Assembly: GCA_937862675.1 (NCBI GenBank)
Contig: CALMEC010000288.1
Coordinates: 1-28,027, forward strand
From: an uncultured Actinomycetes bacterium
GTDB lineage: Bacteria; Actinomycetota; Thermoleophilia; Miltoncostaeales; Miltoncostaeaceae
Direction: 5' to 3'
DNA: 28,027 bases
Shown: positions 7,404-15,054 of the stretch, in pieces
How positions within the stretch are numbered: position 1 is the first letter of the stretch
Layout: each line of letters begins with the position of its first letter
Position numbers and translations under genes: made by a program
The notes under the pieces: generated by a model
Databases searched by the model: none
Told to the model about the DNA's origin: nothing
The model's input: the letters and a program-made list of their open reading frames with translations, nothing else

Positions 7404-9554
7404 ATGTCCACACTCACCTCACCCGACCGCGTGGCCTCCACGGGCAGCGCGACCCCGCGTAGCGCGTTCTCCTGGGCGCAACTGCGCGCGGCACTTCCGG
7501 GCGCGTTCCGCAAACTCGACCCTCGTCAGCAGTGGCGCAACCCGGTCATGTTCCTCGTCTGGGTCGGCGCCGCACTGACCACCGTGCTGGCGATCGCCCA
7601 ACCGTTCCTTGGCGGTCCCACCGAGTCCGGGGGCACGGCAGTGCCGCTCTCGTTTACCTGGGCGATCGCGATCTGGCTGTGGCTCACCGTGCTGTTCGCC
7701 AACTTGTCCGAGGCGGTCGCGGAGGGCCGTGGCAAAGCGCAGGCCGAGACACTCCGAAAGACTCGCACCAGCACCACCGCCCATCGCGTCTCCGGTTACG
7801 ACCCGGCCGACGACGCCGCAGCGGAGCGCACGGACCTGTCGGACGTGTCCTCGGCCGATCTGCAACTCGGCGACACGGTGGTGGTGGTCGCCGGTGAGCT
7901 GATCCCCGGTGATGGAGATATTGTGTGGGGGATCGCCTCAGTGGACGAGTCCGCGATCACCGGTGAGTCAGCACCTGTCATCCGTGAGTCCGGTGGTGAC
8001 CGCTCTGCGGTCACCGGCGGCACCCGGGTGCTGTCGGATCGGATCGTTGTACGGATCACCTCCAAGCCCGGCGAAACGTTCGTGGACCGGATGATCGCGC
8101 TGGTCGAGGGCGCTCAGAGGCAGAAGACGCCCAACGAAGTGGCCCTGTCCATCCTTCTCGCCTCGCTGTCGATCATTTTTGTCGTCGTCGCGCTCACTCT
8201 GAACCCGATCGCGTCCCATGCTGCTGAGCCGGTGAGCATCCCGGTGCTCATTGCACTGCTGGTGTGCCTGATCCCCACCACGATCGGCGCTCTGCTGTCA
8301 GCGATTGGCATCGCCGGGATGGACCGCCTCGTGCAGCGCAACGTGCTTGCGATGTCGGGCCGGGCGGTCGAGGCCGCCGGGGATGTGACGACGTTGCTGC
8401 TGGATAAGACCGGCACGATCACCTACGGCAACCGCCGGGCGAGCGAGTTCCTGCGTCTGTCCGGTGTGCAGGAGCAGGAACTGATCCGTACGGCAGCGCT
8501 TTCCTCGCTGGCCGACCCGACACCGGAGGGCACCTCCATCGTCGACCTTGCCCGGGCGCAAGGCATCGAGGTCGGTGAGGTCGCGCCGGGCGAGATCGTG
8601 CCGTTCACTGCACAAACCCGCATGTCGGGGCTGGATCAGCCCGATGGCACTCAGATTCGCAAAGGGGCCGGTTCTGCCGTCATCGGATGGTTGGAGCAAG
8701 ACGGCACTCGGCTGCCGAGCAGTCTGGTCGCGGAGCTGGAGGAGTACACCGATCAGGTCGCACAGTCTGGCGGCACTCCGCTGGTTGTCGCGGTCAAGTC
8801 ACCCGACTCCGAGGGGAAGGTTCTTGGCGTCGTGCACTTGAAGGACGTTGTCAAGGAGGGGCTGCGCGAACGGTTCGCGCAAATGCGTGCGATGGGCATC
8901 CGCACCGTCATGATCACCGGAGATAACCCGCTGACCGCGAAGGCGATCGCCGCCGAGGCCGGTGTGGACGACTATCTCGCCGAAGCCACCCCGGAGGACA
9001 AGCTCGCCCTCATCCGACGGGAACAAGACGGCGGCAACCTCGTCGCCATGACCGGTGACGGCACCAACGACGCCCCCGCTTTGGCGCAAGCCGACGTCGG
9101 GGTGGCGATGAACACCGGCACCTCGGCGGCGAAAGAAGCCGGCAACATGGTCGACCTCGACTCCGACCCGACCAAACTCATTGATATCGTCCGCATCGGC
9201 AAGCAACTGCTGATCACCCGCGGGGCGCTGACCACGTTCTCCATCGCCAACGACATTGCCAAGTACTTCGCGATCATCCCGGCGATGTTCATGGGAGTGT
9301 TCCCCGGCCTCGGGGTGCTGAACATCATGGGGCTGCACTCGCCGGCTTCTGCGGTGCTGTCAGCGATCATCTTTAACGCCATCATCATCGTCATCCTCAT
9401 CCCGCTCGCCCTGCGCGGTGTGAAGTATCGGCCGATGAACGCGTCGAAGACCCTCGGCCGTAATCTCGCCGTCTACGGCCTGGGCGGCATCATCGCCCCG
9501 TTCATCGGTATCTGGCTCATCGATCTTCTCGTGCGCCTCATCCCCGGATTCTGA
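7404..9554 (+). CDS. kdpB: KdpB, P-type ATPase catalytic subunit (copy 1)
   Basis: A 716-residue P-type ATPase that hydrolyses ATP to drive K+ uptake through KdpA. In order: actuator-domain TGES, M4 motif CLIPTTIGALLSAIG, phosphorylation motif DKTGTIT (Asp334), nucleotide-domain FTAQTRMSG and RKGAG, hinge TGDNPLTAKAIAAE, and TGDGTNDAPAL. The M5 charge pair known from E. coli KdpB (D583 and K586 there) is kept as Asp617 and Lys620 in NDIAKYFAI. The N-terminus is longer than in E. coli and low in complexity. ATG 7404 lies just after the kdpA stop, with GGAAGGG a little upstream. This copy shows every hallmark of an active pump. Confidence 0.97.
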   Translation: MSTLTSPDRVASTGSATPRSAFSWAQLRAALPGAFRKLDPRQQWRNPVMFLVWVGAALTTVLAIAQPFLGGPTESGGTAVPLSFTWAIAIWLWLTVLFANLSEAVAEGRGKAQAETLRKTRTSTTAHRVSGYDPADDAAAERTDLSDVSSADLQLGDTVVVVAGELIPGDGDIVWGIASVDESAITGESAPVIRESGGDRSAVTGGTRVLSDRIVVRITSKPGETFVDRMIALVEGAQRQKTPNEVALSILLASLSIIFVVVALTLNPIASHAAEPVSIPVLIALLVCLIPTTIGALLSAIGIAGMDRLVQRNVLAMSGRAVEAAGDVTTLLLDKTGTITYGNRRASEFLRLSGVQEQELIRTAALSSLADPTPEGTSIVDLARAQGIEVGEVAPGEIVPFTAQTRMSGLDQPDGTQIRKGAGSAVIGWLEQDGTRLPSSLVAELEEYTDQVAQSGGTPLVVAVKSPDSEGKVLGVVHLKDVVKEGLRERFAQMRAMGIRTVMITGDNPLTAKAIAAEAGVDDYLAEATPEDKLALIRREQDGGNLVAMTGDGTNDAPALAQADVGVAMNTGTSAAKEAGNMVDLDSDPTKLIDIVRIGKQLLITRGALTTFSIANDIAKYFAIIPAMFMGVFPGLGVLNIMGLHSPASAVLSAIIFNAIIIVILIPLALRGVKYRPMNASKTLGRNLAVYGLGGIIAPFIGIWLIDLLVRLIPGF

Positions 9555-9576
9555 CCGGTATAGGAAGAAAAAGACA

Positions 9577-10188
9577 ATGAACACATCCACACGCTCCACC
9601 GGACGCACCACCTGGGTCGCGGTACGGGCCATGGCCCTCTTCACCGTGCTCCTCGGCATCGTCTACACCCTCACCATCACCGGCATCGCCCAGCTCGCAT
9701 TCCCGGCGCAAGCAAACGGGTCCATCGTCCGTGACGGGGATAGCCAGGTGGGCTCGGCACTCATCGGGCAGTCCTTCGCCGACGGTGACGGAGTCCCGCT
9801 GCCGGAGTATTTCCAGCCTCGGCCTTCCGCCGCCGGCGATGGGTATGACGCTGGCGCATCCTCCGGCTCCAACTACGGTCCGGAGAACCCGGACTTGATC
9901 GCCGCAATCGAAGACCGCCGAGCACAAGTCGCCGAGTTCAACGGCGTGCCGGAGGATCAGGTTCCGCCGGATGCGGTGACCGCCTCCTCGTCCGGCTTGG
10001 ACCCGCACATCAGCCCGGAATATGCCACGATCCAGGTGGCACGCGTCGCAACGGCCCGTGATCTGCCCATCGAGACGGTACGCGACCTACTCGCGGCGCA
10101 CACCCAAGGTCGCGACCTCGGCTACCTCGGGGAACCGCGCGTGAACGTGCTGGAAGTCAACCTGGCGTTGGACGAGCTGGAACGCTGA
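9577..10188 (+). CDS. kdpC: KdpC, accessory subunit of the Kdp ATPase (copy 1)
   Basis: A 203-residue protein with one N-terminal transmembrane helix (ALFTVLLGIVYTLTITGIAQ) and an outer-face domain. Family segments are present: GSALIGQSF, YFQPRPSAAGDGYD, SGSNYGPENPDL, SGLDPHISPEYA and the C-terminal HTQGRDLGYLGEPRVNVLEV. KdpC holds the KdpA-KdpB complex together and is thought to raise K+ or ATP affinity. AGGAAG lies about ten bases before the ATG. It is the last gene of the first kdpFABC operon. The next operon starts about 250 bp later behind its own control element. Confidence 0.96.
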   Translation: MNTSTRSTGRTTWVAVRAMALFTVLLGIVYTLTITGIAQLAFPAQANGSIVRDGDSQVGSALIGQSFADGDGVPLPEYFQPRPSAAGDGYDAGASSGSNYGPENPDLIAAIEDRRAQVAEFNGVPEDQVPPDAVTASSSGLDPHISPEYATIQVARVATARDLPIETVRDLLAAHTQGRDLGYLGEPRVNVLEVNLALDELER

Positions 10189-10314
10189 GCAGGCTGGGCG
10201 CGGACTTCCTCGCCCTGGGCGGGTCGTTGCCCAGCAAACACCGGATCACTGCTTCCAGGATCCGGCGAATGCATGGTCGTGGGGATGGGCCAGACACGGG
10301 CACCGTTTGGATAG

Positions 10315-10353
10315 TGCGAGGGTTCGGCGGGTTCCCGTATGGATTCCGTTAGG
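10315..10353 (+). promoter_or_regulatory. Shared control element upstream of the second kdp operon (site 2 of 3)
   Basis: Half-sites TGCGAGG (10315) and CGTTAGG (10347) are 32 bp apart, as in the other two copies. Between them GAGGGTTC and CGTATG-ATTC align with copy 1 without gaps. The following leader also resembles the first operon's leader (GGTGTTG, one base, ATCGG, then a TGCG...CCCG block), so control DNA was duplicated together with the genes. It lies within the 248-bp gap between kdpC (copy 1) and the second micro-ORF, so the second operon probably has its own promoter. Confidence 0.5.
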
Positions 10354-10436
10354 AGCATGGATTGCACACCTGGTGACGGTGTTGGATCGGCAGTGCGGTC
10401 CCCGCGGGAGGGGCGGTTCAACGGGAGGAGTTGCCG

Positions 10437-10520
10437 GTGCTGGATGTGGCCTACGTGCGTGGCGGTGTTGCACTGTTCGTCGTGGTTGGTGGGCTCGGTG
10501 GGGCGCTGGCAGGGCCGTGA
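10437..10520 (+). CDS. 27-residue membrane micro-ORF preceding kdpF (copy 2)
   Basis: GTG at 10437 follows GGGAGGAG (10423-10430) at good spacing and opens 27 codons, VLDVAYVRGGVALFVVVGGL followed by GGALAGP. Length, start and layout match the micro-ORF of the first operon, but the basic C-terminal tail (KAVEKL in copy 1) has become ALAGP. The stop overlaps the GTG of kdpF. Conservation of length, position and coupling in both operons supports translation. Loss of the tail suggests relaxed constraint in this copy. Confidence 0.55.
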   Translation: MLDVAYVRGGVALFVVVGGLGGALAGP

Positions 10521-10606
10521 TCGTCGTGGAATGTCTCGCCGCGGTGCTCGCCGTCGCGGCGGTCGGGTACCTTGTGGTGGCTTTGGTTCATCCTGAGCGG
10601 TTCTGA
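10517..10606 (+). CDS. kdpF: KdpF, small subunit of the K+-transporting ATPase (copy 2)
   Basis: A 29-residue single-helix protein (start VIVVECLAAVLAVAAVGYLV, end VHPERF), same length as the first copy and ending in the KdpF-typical PERF. GTG start overlaps the micro-ORF stop and the TGA overlaps the kdpA ATG, the same couplings as in the first operon. The expected role is stabilising the second KdpABC complex in the membrane. Confidence 0.88.
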   Translation: MIVVECLAAVLAVAAVGYLVVALVHPERF

Positions 10607-12279
10607 TGGGGTGGCTTCTGGCGGTCGCGACCGGGGCGACGATGGCAGTTCTACTGGGTGTGTTGTATCGCCCGCTGGGCGATTACATGGCCTGGGTGTT
10701 TACCTCGTCGAAGGATTGGACGATCGAGCGGTGGTTGTTCCGCTTGGTGGGGGTGAACTCGAAAAGCGAGCAATCCTGGCAGGCGTACCTGCGCGCGGTC
10801 CTGACGTTCTCTGCCGTGGGGTTGGTCGGTCTCTATCTTCTGCAACGCACTCAGCACCTGCTGCCGTACTCGCTGGGGCTGCCGCCGGTGCCGGAGGACT
10901 TGGCGTTCAATACGGCGGCGTCGTTCGTGGGAAACACGAACTGGCAGTCATACTCCCCGGAGCACACGATCGGTTACCTCGTGCAAATGGCCGGTCTATC
11001 GGTACAGAACTTCGTCTCGGCCGCCGTGGGACTGGCCGTCGCGATCGCGCTGGTGCGAGGTTTCGCGTCACGGCGCACCGGCACCCTCGGCAACTTCTGG
11101 GTCGATCTGGTGCGCGGCACCTTGCGGATACTCCTGCCCCTGTCGGTGCTGGCGGCGGTCATCCTGCTCGCCGGCGGTGTGGTCCAGAACTTCAACGGGT
11201 TCACCGAGGTGACCACCGTGACCGGTGGCACGCAGTCGATCCCTGGCGGTCCCGTCGCCTCTCAGGAGGCGATCAAGATGCTGGGAACCAATGGCGGCGG
11301 ATTCTTCAACGCGAACTCCGCGCACCCCTTCGAGAACCCGGCGCCGTGGACGAACCTGGTCCAGATCTTCCTGCTTCTGGTCATCCCCTTCGCGTTGCCG
11401 CGCACATTTGGCCGCATGGTCGGCGACCACCGGATGGGTTACGCCATCGTCGCGACGATGGCGGTGTTCTTCGTGGCCGTGTTCACACTCCTGACGATCT
11501 TCGAACTCTCCGGTAATGGGACAGCTCCCCAGCTGGCCGGTGGTGCGATGGAGGGAAAGGAGCAACGATTCGGGGTCGTGGGATCGACGCTGTTCGCGTC
11601 GGCGACCACCGGAACCTCCGGTGGTGCCGCGAACTCGATGCATGGCTCCTACACCGCCTTGGGCGGGATGATCGCCATCCTGAACATGCTGCTCGGAGAA
11701 GTCTCTCCCGGAGGGGTCGGCGCGGGACTGTATACGATCCTCGTGATGGCCGTCATCGCCGTGTTCCTCACCGGCCTGCTCCTGGGCCGCGCACCTGTGT
11801 TTCTCGGCAAACGGATCGGTGTACGCGAACTCAAGCTGACCAGCCTGTTCATTCTCGTGATGCCCACCCTTGCCTTAGTCGGCATGGCGGTTAGCCTCGC
11901 CATCCCCGCAGTGCACGATGAGATCGTCGGCACGGCCATGGGCAACCCGGGTTCCCACGGGCTCTCTGAGGTGATGTACGCATTCGTCTCGGCCGCGATC
12001 AACAACGGTTCCGCCTTCGCCGGGTTCAACGCGAACACCCCCTGGCTGAACACGGCGCTGGGCATCATCATCCTGCTTGGCCGTTTTGTGCCGATCGCTC
12101 TGGTGCTGGCATTGGCCGGCTCATTTGCTTCCCAGGACCGGACGGCATCCCAGGCTGCCGAATTGCCGCTTCACCGTCCGCAGTTCGTGGGCCTGCTGGT
12201 CGGGGTCATCGTCTTCGTCTCGGTTCCCACCTTCTTCCCCATCTTGACACTTGGCCCACTGGCGGAAGGGTTGGGATGA
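10606..12279 (+). CDS. kdpA: KdpA, K+-channel-like subunit of the Kdp ATPase (copy 2, divergent loop 3)
   Basis: A 557-residue protein, exactly the length of the first KdpA and aligning with it without obvious gaps. Pore loops 1, 2 and 4 are canonical (GNTNWQSY, GTNGGGFFNANSAHPFENP, NNGSAFAGF). Loop 3 differs: the usual GAVNSMHDS reads GAANSMHGS, so the conserved Asp347 of copy 1 is Gly347 here. Whether this alters K+ selectivity or affinity is unknown. ATG 10606 overlaps the kdpF stop, and the gene's own stop overlaps the kdpB start (ATGA). The frame is intact with no stops, so the product is probably made. Confidence 0.95.
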   Translation: MGWLLAVATGATMAVLLGVLYRPLGDYMAWVFTSSKDWTIERWLFRLVGVNSKSEQSWQAYLRAVLTFSAVGLVGLYLLQRTQHLLPYSLGLPPVPEDLAFNTAASFVGNTNWQSYSPEHTIGYLVQMAGLSVQNFVSAAVGLAVAIALVRGFASRRTGTLGNFWVDLVRGTLRILLPLSVLAAVILLAGGVVQNFNGFTEVTTVTGGTQSIPGGPVASQEAIKMLGTNGGGFFNANSAHPFENPAPWTNLVQIFLLLVIPFALPRTFGRMVGDHRMGYAIVATMAVFFVAVFTLLTIFELSGNGTAPQLAGGAMEGKEQRFGVVGSTLFASATTGTSGGAANSMHGSYTALGGMIAILNMLLGEVSPGGVGAGLYTILVMAVIAVFLTGLLLGRAPVFLGKRIGVRELKLTSLFILVMPTLALVGMAVSLAIPAVHDEIVGTAMGNPGSHGLSEVMYAFVSAAINNGSAFAGFNANTPWLNTALGIIILLGRFVPIALVLALAGSFASQDRTASQAAELPLHRPQFVGLLVGVIVFVSVPTFFPILTLGPLAEGLG

Positions 12280-14423
12280 CGATCATACGGCGGTTCAAGC
12301 GGGGGGCCGGTCAACGGCGGCTCCAATCGTTCTTGCGGACCTTCGGGTTGCCGCTTCGCGGCGCGATCCGCAAACTCGACCCCCGAGTGCAGCGGCGGAA
12401 CCCGGTGCTGTTCATTGTGTGGTGTGGTGCCGCTCTCACCACGGTTGTCGCGTTCGCGGAACCCTTCATCGGCGGCCCGGCTCTCTCCGGCGGCACTGTG
12501 CTGCCCCCGGGTTTCAGTTGGGCGATCGCCGTCTGGCTTTGGCTGACACTCCTCGCCGCGAATATCGCCGAAGCGCTGGCGGAAGGGCGCGGTCGAAGCC
12601 ACACCACGTCCCTTCGGTTGATGCGGGAGAGCACCACCGCGCATCGTGTGCGCCGCTACGACGAAACGAACGACCCTGGTGCACACCGTACTGACGTTCG
12701 AGATGTGAATTCGGCCGAGCTGCAACCCGGCGACATGGTGGTGCTGACGGTCGGGGGTGTGGTCCCCGCCGACGGTGAAGTGGTCTGGGGTATCGCCTCA
12801 GTGGATGAGTCGGCCATCACCGGTGAGTCGGCCCCGGTGATCCGCGAATCCGGCGGTGACCGCTCCGCGGTGACCGGTGGCACCAGGGTCCTTTCGGATC
12901 GGATCGTGGTTCGCGTCACGGCACCGATCGGTGACACGGTCGTGGATCGGATGATCGACCTCGCCGAAGGGGCCCGCCGGCAGAAGGCTCCCAATGAGCT
13001 GGCGTTAAGTGCACTGCTCGCGTCGTTCTCAATCTCGTTCGTGCTCATCGCCCTCACGGTCAATACCATTGCTTCGCCGGTCGCCGGCCCGGTGTCGGTT
13101 CCGGTGCTGGTCGCCTTGGTGGCCTGCCTGGTACCCACCGAGATCGCCGCGTTGCTGTCGGTGACCGGGATCGCAGGAATGTACCGGCTGCTGCAACGCA
13201 ACGTGCTCCTGGATTCAGGGCACGCTCTGGAAACGGCGGGGGATATCACCACGGTGCTGCTGGACAAGACCGGAACGATCACCCAAGGCGACCGCCGCGC
13301 AACCCGATTCGTGCCGGTCGCCGGGACCAGCGAGGACGAGCTGCTTCGTGCTGCCGCACTGTCCTCACTCAGCGATCCGACACCGGAGGGCACGTCCACG
13401 ATCGAGCTGACCCGTCGCCACGGCATCGTCCTCGACGCGGATGCGAGCCGCGCAGGCCGTAGCGTGCCTTTCAGCGCCTTGACGCGGATGTCCGGGCGAG
13501 ACCTGGACGACGACGGCACCAGTGTCCGCAAGGGCGCGGAGTCCGCGATCCTCGGCTGGCTCAAGCACACCGGCACCCAACAGTCGCGTCCTGTCGTGGA
13601 CGAGCTCAGGTCTGTGACCGCAGCGATCGCCCGATCCGGCGGCACCCCACTGGTTGTGGCCAGTAAGCCAGCGAACGGGCCGGGCCGGGTTCTCGGGGTG
13701 ATCCACTTGAAGGATGTGGTCAAAGACACTGTGCCGGCCCGCGTGAATCAGTTGCGGTTGCTAGGGATCAGGACCGTCATGGTTACCGGCGATAATCCAT
13801 TGACTGCGGCGGCAATCGCGAAAGAGGTAGGGGTTGACGATTTTCTGGGAGACGCCACTCCGAAGGACAAGCTGGACCTGATCAAACGGGAACAGGCGGC
13901 CGGGCATTTCGTGGCGATGAGCGGCGACGGCACCAACGACGCCCCCGCGCTCGCGCAAGCCGATGTGGGGGTTGCGATGAACACGGGCACCGCGGCGGCG
14001 AAGGAGGCGGCGAACATGATCGTCCTCGATGACGACCCGACCAAGCTTGTGGAGATCATCGAGGTCGGTCGGCGACAGATGGCCACCCGCGGCGCTTTGA
14101 CGACGTTCAACATCGCCAACGATCTCGTCAGATACGTCGCACTGTTCCCCGCCCTGTTCGTCGGCGTCTTCCCGGGCCTGGGGGCGCTGAACATCCTGGG
14201 GCTGCACTCGCCCGCCTCGGCCATCTTGTCGACCGTCATCTTCAGTGTCGTCGTGATCGCCATCCTGATCCCGCTCGCCCTCATCGGCGTCCCCTACCGC
14301 CTGACCAACCTCGCCCAAGCGTTGAACCGGAACCTGCTCTTATACGGGCTCGGCGGGATCCTCGTACCCGTTGTGGGGATCAAGGCCATCGATCTCATCG
14401 TCGCGCTGATCCCTGGTTACTGA
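12276..14423 (+). CDS. kdpB: KdpB, P-type ATPase catalytic subunit (copy 2, substitutions at conserved sites)
   Basis: A 715-residue P-type ATPase with TGES, phosphorylation motif DKTGTIT (Asp330), FSALTRMSG, RKGAE, TGDNPLTAAAIAKE and SGDGTNDAPAL, so the catalytic machinery is complete. It differs from copy 1 and from the usual KdpB in its membrane part. M4 reads CLVPTEIAALLSVTG instead of CLIPTTIGALLSAIG (Glu289 where copy 1 has Thr293). The following SGRAVE reads SGHALE. M5 reads NDLVRYVAL, with Arg619 (rare codon AGA) in place of the Lys of the functional Asp/Lys pair, and a later FNAII is FSVVV. These changes are near the ion path and could alter coupling. The ATG overlaps the kdpA stop. 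Confidence 0.95.
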   Translation: MTIIRRFKRGAGQRRLQSFLRTFGLPLRGAIRKLDPRVQRRNPVLFIVWCGAALTTVVAFAEPFIGGPALSGGTVLPPGFSWAIAVWLWLTLLAANIAEALAEGRGRSHTTSLRLMRESTTAHRVRRYDETNDPGAHRTDVRDVNSAELQPGDMVVLTVGGVVPADGEVVWGIASVDESAITGESAPVIRESGGDRSAVTGGTRVLSDRIVVRVTAPIGDTVVDRMIDLAEGARRQKAPNELALSALLASFSISFVLIALTVNTIASPVAGPVSVPVLVALVACLVPTEIAALLSVTGIAGMYRLLQRNVLLDSGHALETAGDITTVLLDKTGTITQGDRRATRFVPVAGTSEDELLRAAALSSLSDPTPEGTSTIELTRRHGIVLDADASRAGRSVPFSALTRMSGRDLDDDGTSVRKGAESAILGWLKHTGTQQSRPVVDELRSVTAAIARSGGTPLVVASKPANGPGRVLGVIHLKDVVKDTVPARVNQLRLLGIRTVMVTGDNPLTAAAIAKEVGVDDFLGDATPKDKLDLIKREQAAGHFVAMSGDGTNDAPALAQADVGVAMNTGTAAAKEAANMIVLDDDPTKLVEIIEVGRRQMATRGALTTFNIANDLVRYVALFPALFVGVFPGLGALNILGLHSPASAILSTVIFSVVVIAILIPLALIGVPYRLTNLAQALNRNLLLYGLGGILVPVVGIKAIDLIVALIPGY

Positions 14424-14437
14424 AAGGACTCCCAGAA

Positions 14438-15052
14438 ATGAAGGTCTCTCGTCGCAGTGCGGGCCGGTCGGTGTGGACGGCCGTTCGCATCATGGTCATC
14501 CTCACGGTGGTCCTTGGTGTGTTGTACCCGCTGGCGATCACCGGTGTCGGCCAGTTGGTGTTCCCGTGGCAGGCGAACGGTTCCCAGCTGACCGACGCGA
14601 GCGGCCAGGTCGTGGGCTCGGCACTGATCGGGCAGACGTTCACAGATGCGGATGGGAACCCGCTGCCGGAGTATTTCCAACCCCGCCCCTCCGCCGCCGG
14701 CGACGGCTACGACGCCAGCGCATCCTCCGGCTCCAACCTCGGCCCCGAAAACCCGGATCTGATCGCTGCGATCGCTGCGCGCCGGACGCAGGTCGCCGAA
14801 TTCAACGGTGTCCCCGAGGCCGAGGTTCCCGTCGACGCGGTGACCGCCTCGGGCTCCGGGCTGGATCCGCACATCAGCCCGGAATACGCCGCTATCCAGG
14901 TCACACGCATCGCGCAGGCTCGCGACCTGCCCGCCACGACGGTGCGTGAACTGGTCGCCGCACACACCCAGGGTCGCGACCTCGGTTTTGTCGGGGAGCC
15001 GAGGGTGAACGTGTTAGAGCTTAATCTGGCATTGGATGAGTGGGAGGGCTGA
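14438..15052 (+). CDS. kdpC: KdpC, accessory subunit of the Kdp ATPase (copy 2)
   Basis: A 204-residue protein with one N-terminal membrane helix (MVILTVVLGVLYPLAITGVG) and the same outer-domain segments as the first KdpC: GSALIGQTF, YFQPRPSAAGDGYD, SGSNLGPENPDL, SGLDPHISPEYA and HTQGRDLGFVGEPRVNVLEL. It retains the canonical YPL of the KdpC N-terminus, where copy 1 has YTL. The AAAGGACT stretch before the ATG is a ribosome binding site. kdpD starts three bases after its stop, so kdpD and kdpE are probably co-transcribed with this second operon. Confidence 0.95.
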   Translation: MKVSRRSAGRSVWTAVRIMVILTVVLGVLYPLAITGVGQLVFPWQANGSQLTDASGQVVGSALIGQTFTDADGNPLPEYFQPRPSAAGDGYDASASSGSNLGPENPDLIAAIAARRTQVAEFNGVPEAEVPVDAVTASGSGLDPHISPEYAAIQVTRIAQARDLPATTVRELVAAHTQGRDLGFVGEPRVNVLELNLALDEWEG

Positions 15053-15054
15053 AC

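Noticed and set aside
10215..10234. Hairpin (CTGGGC / GCCCAG) after kdpC copy 1 as a terminator
   Set aside because: The stem is only 6 bp with an 8-base loop and no T-run, so it does not support a terminator call.
10572..11516. Plus-strand 314-codon frame overlapping kdpA copy 2
   Set aside because: It is a shadow frame of kdpA, which shows all the pore motifs. The product has no membrane helices or known domain.
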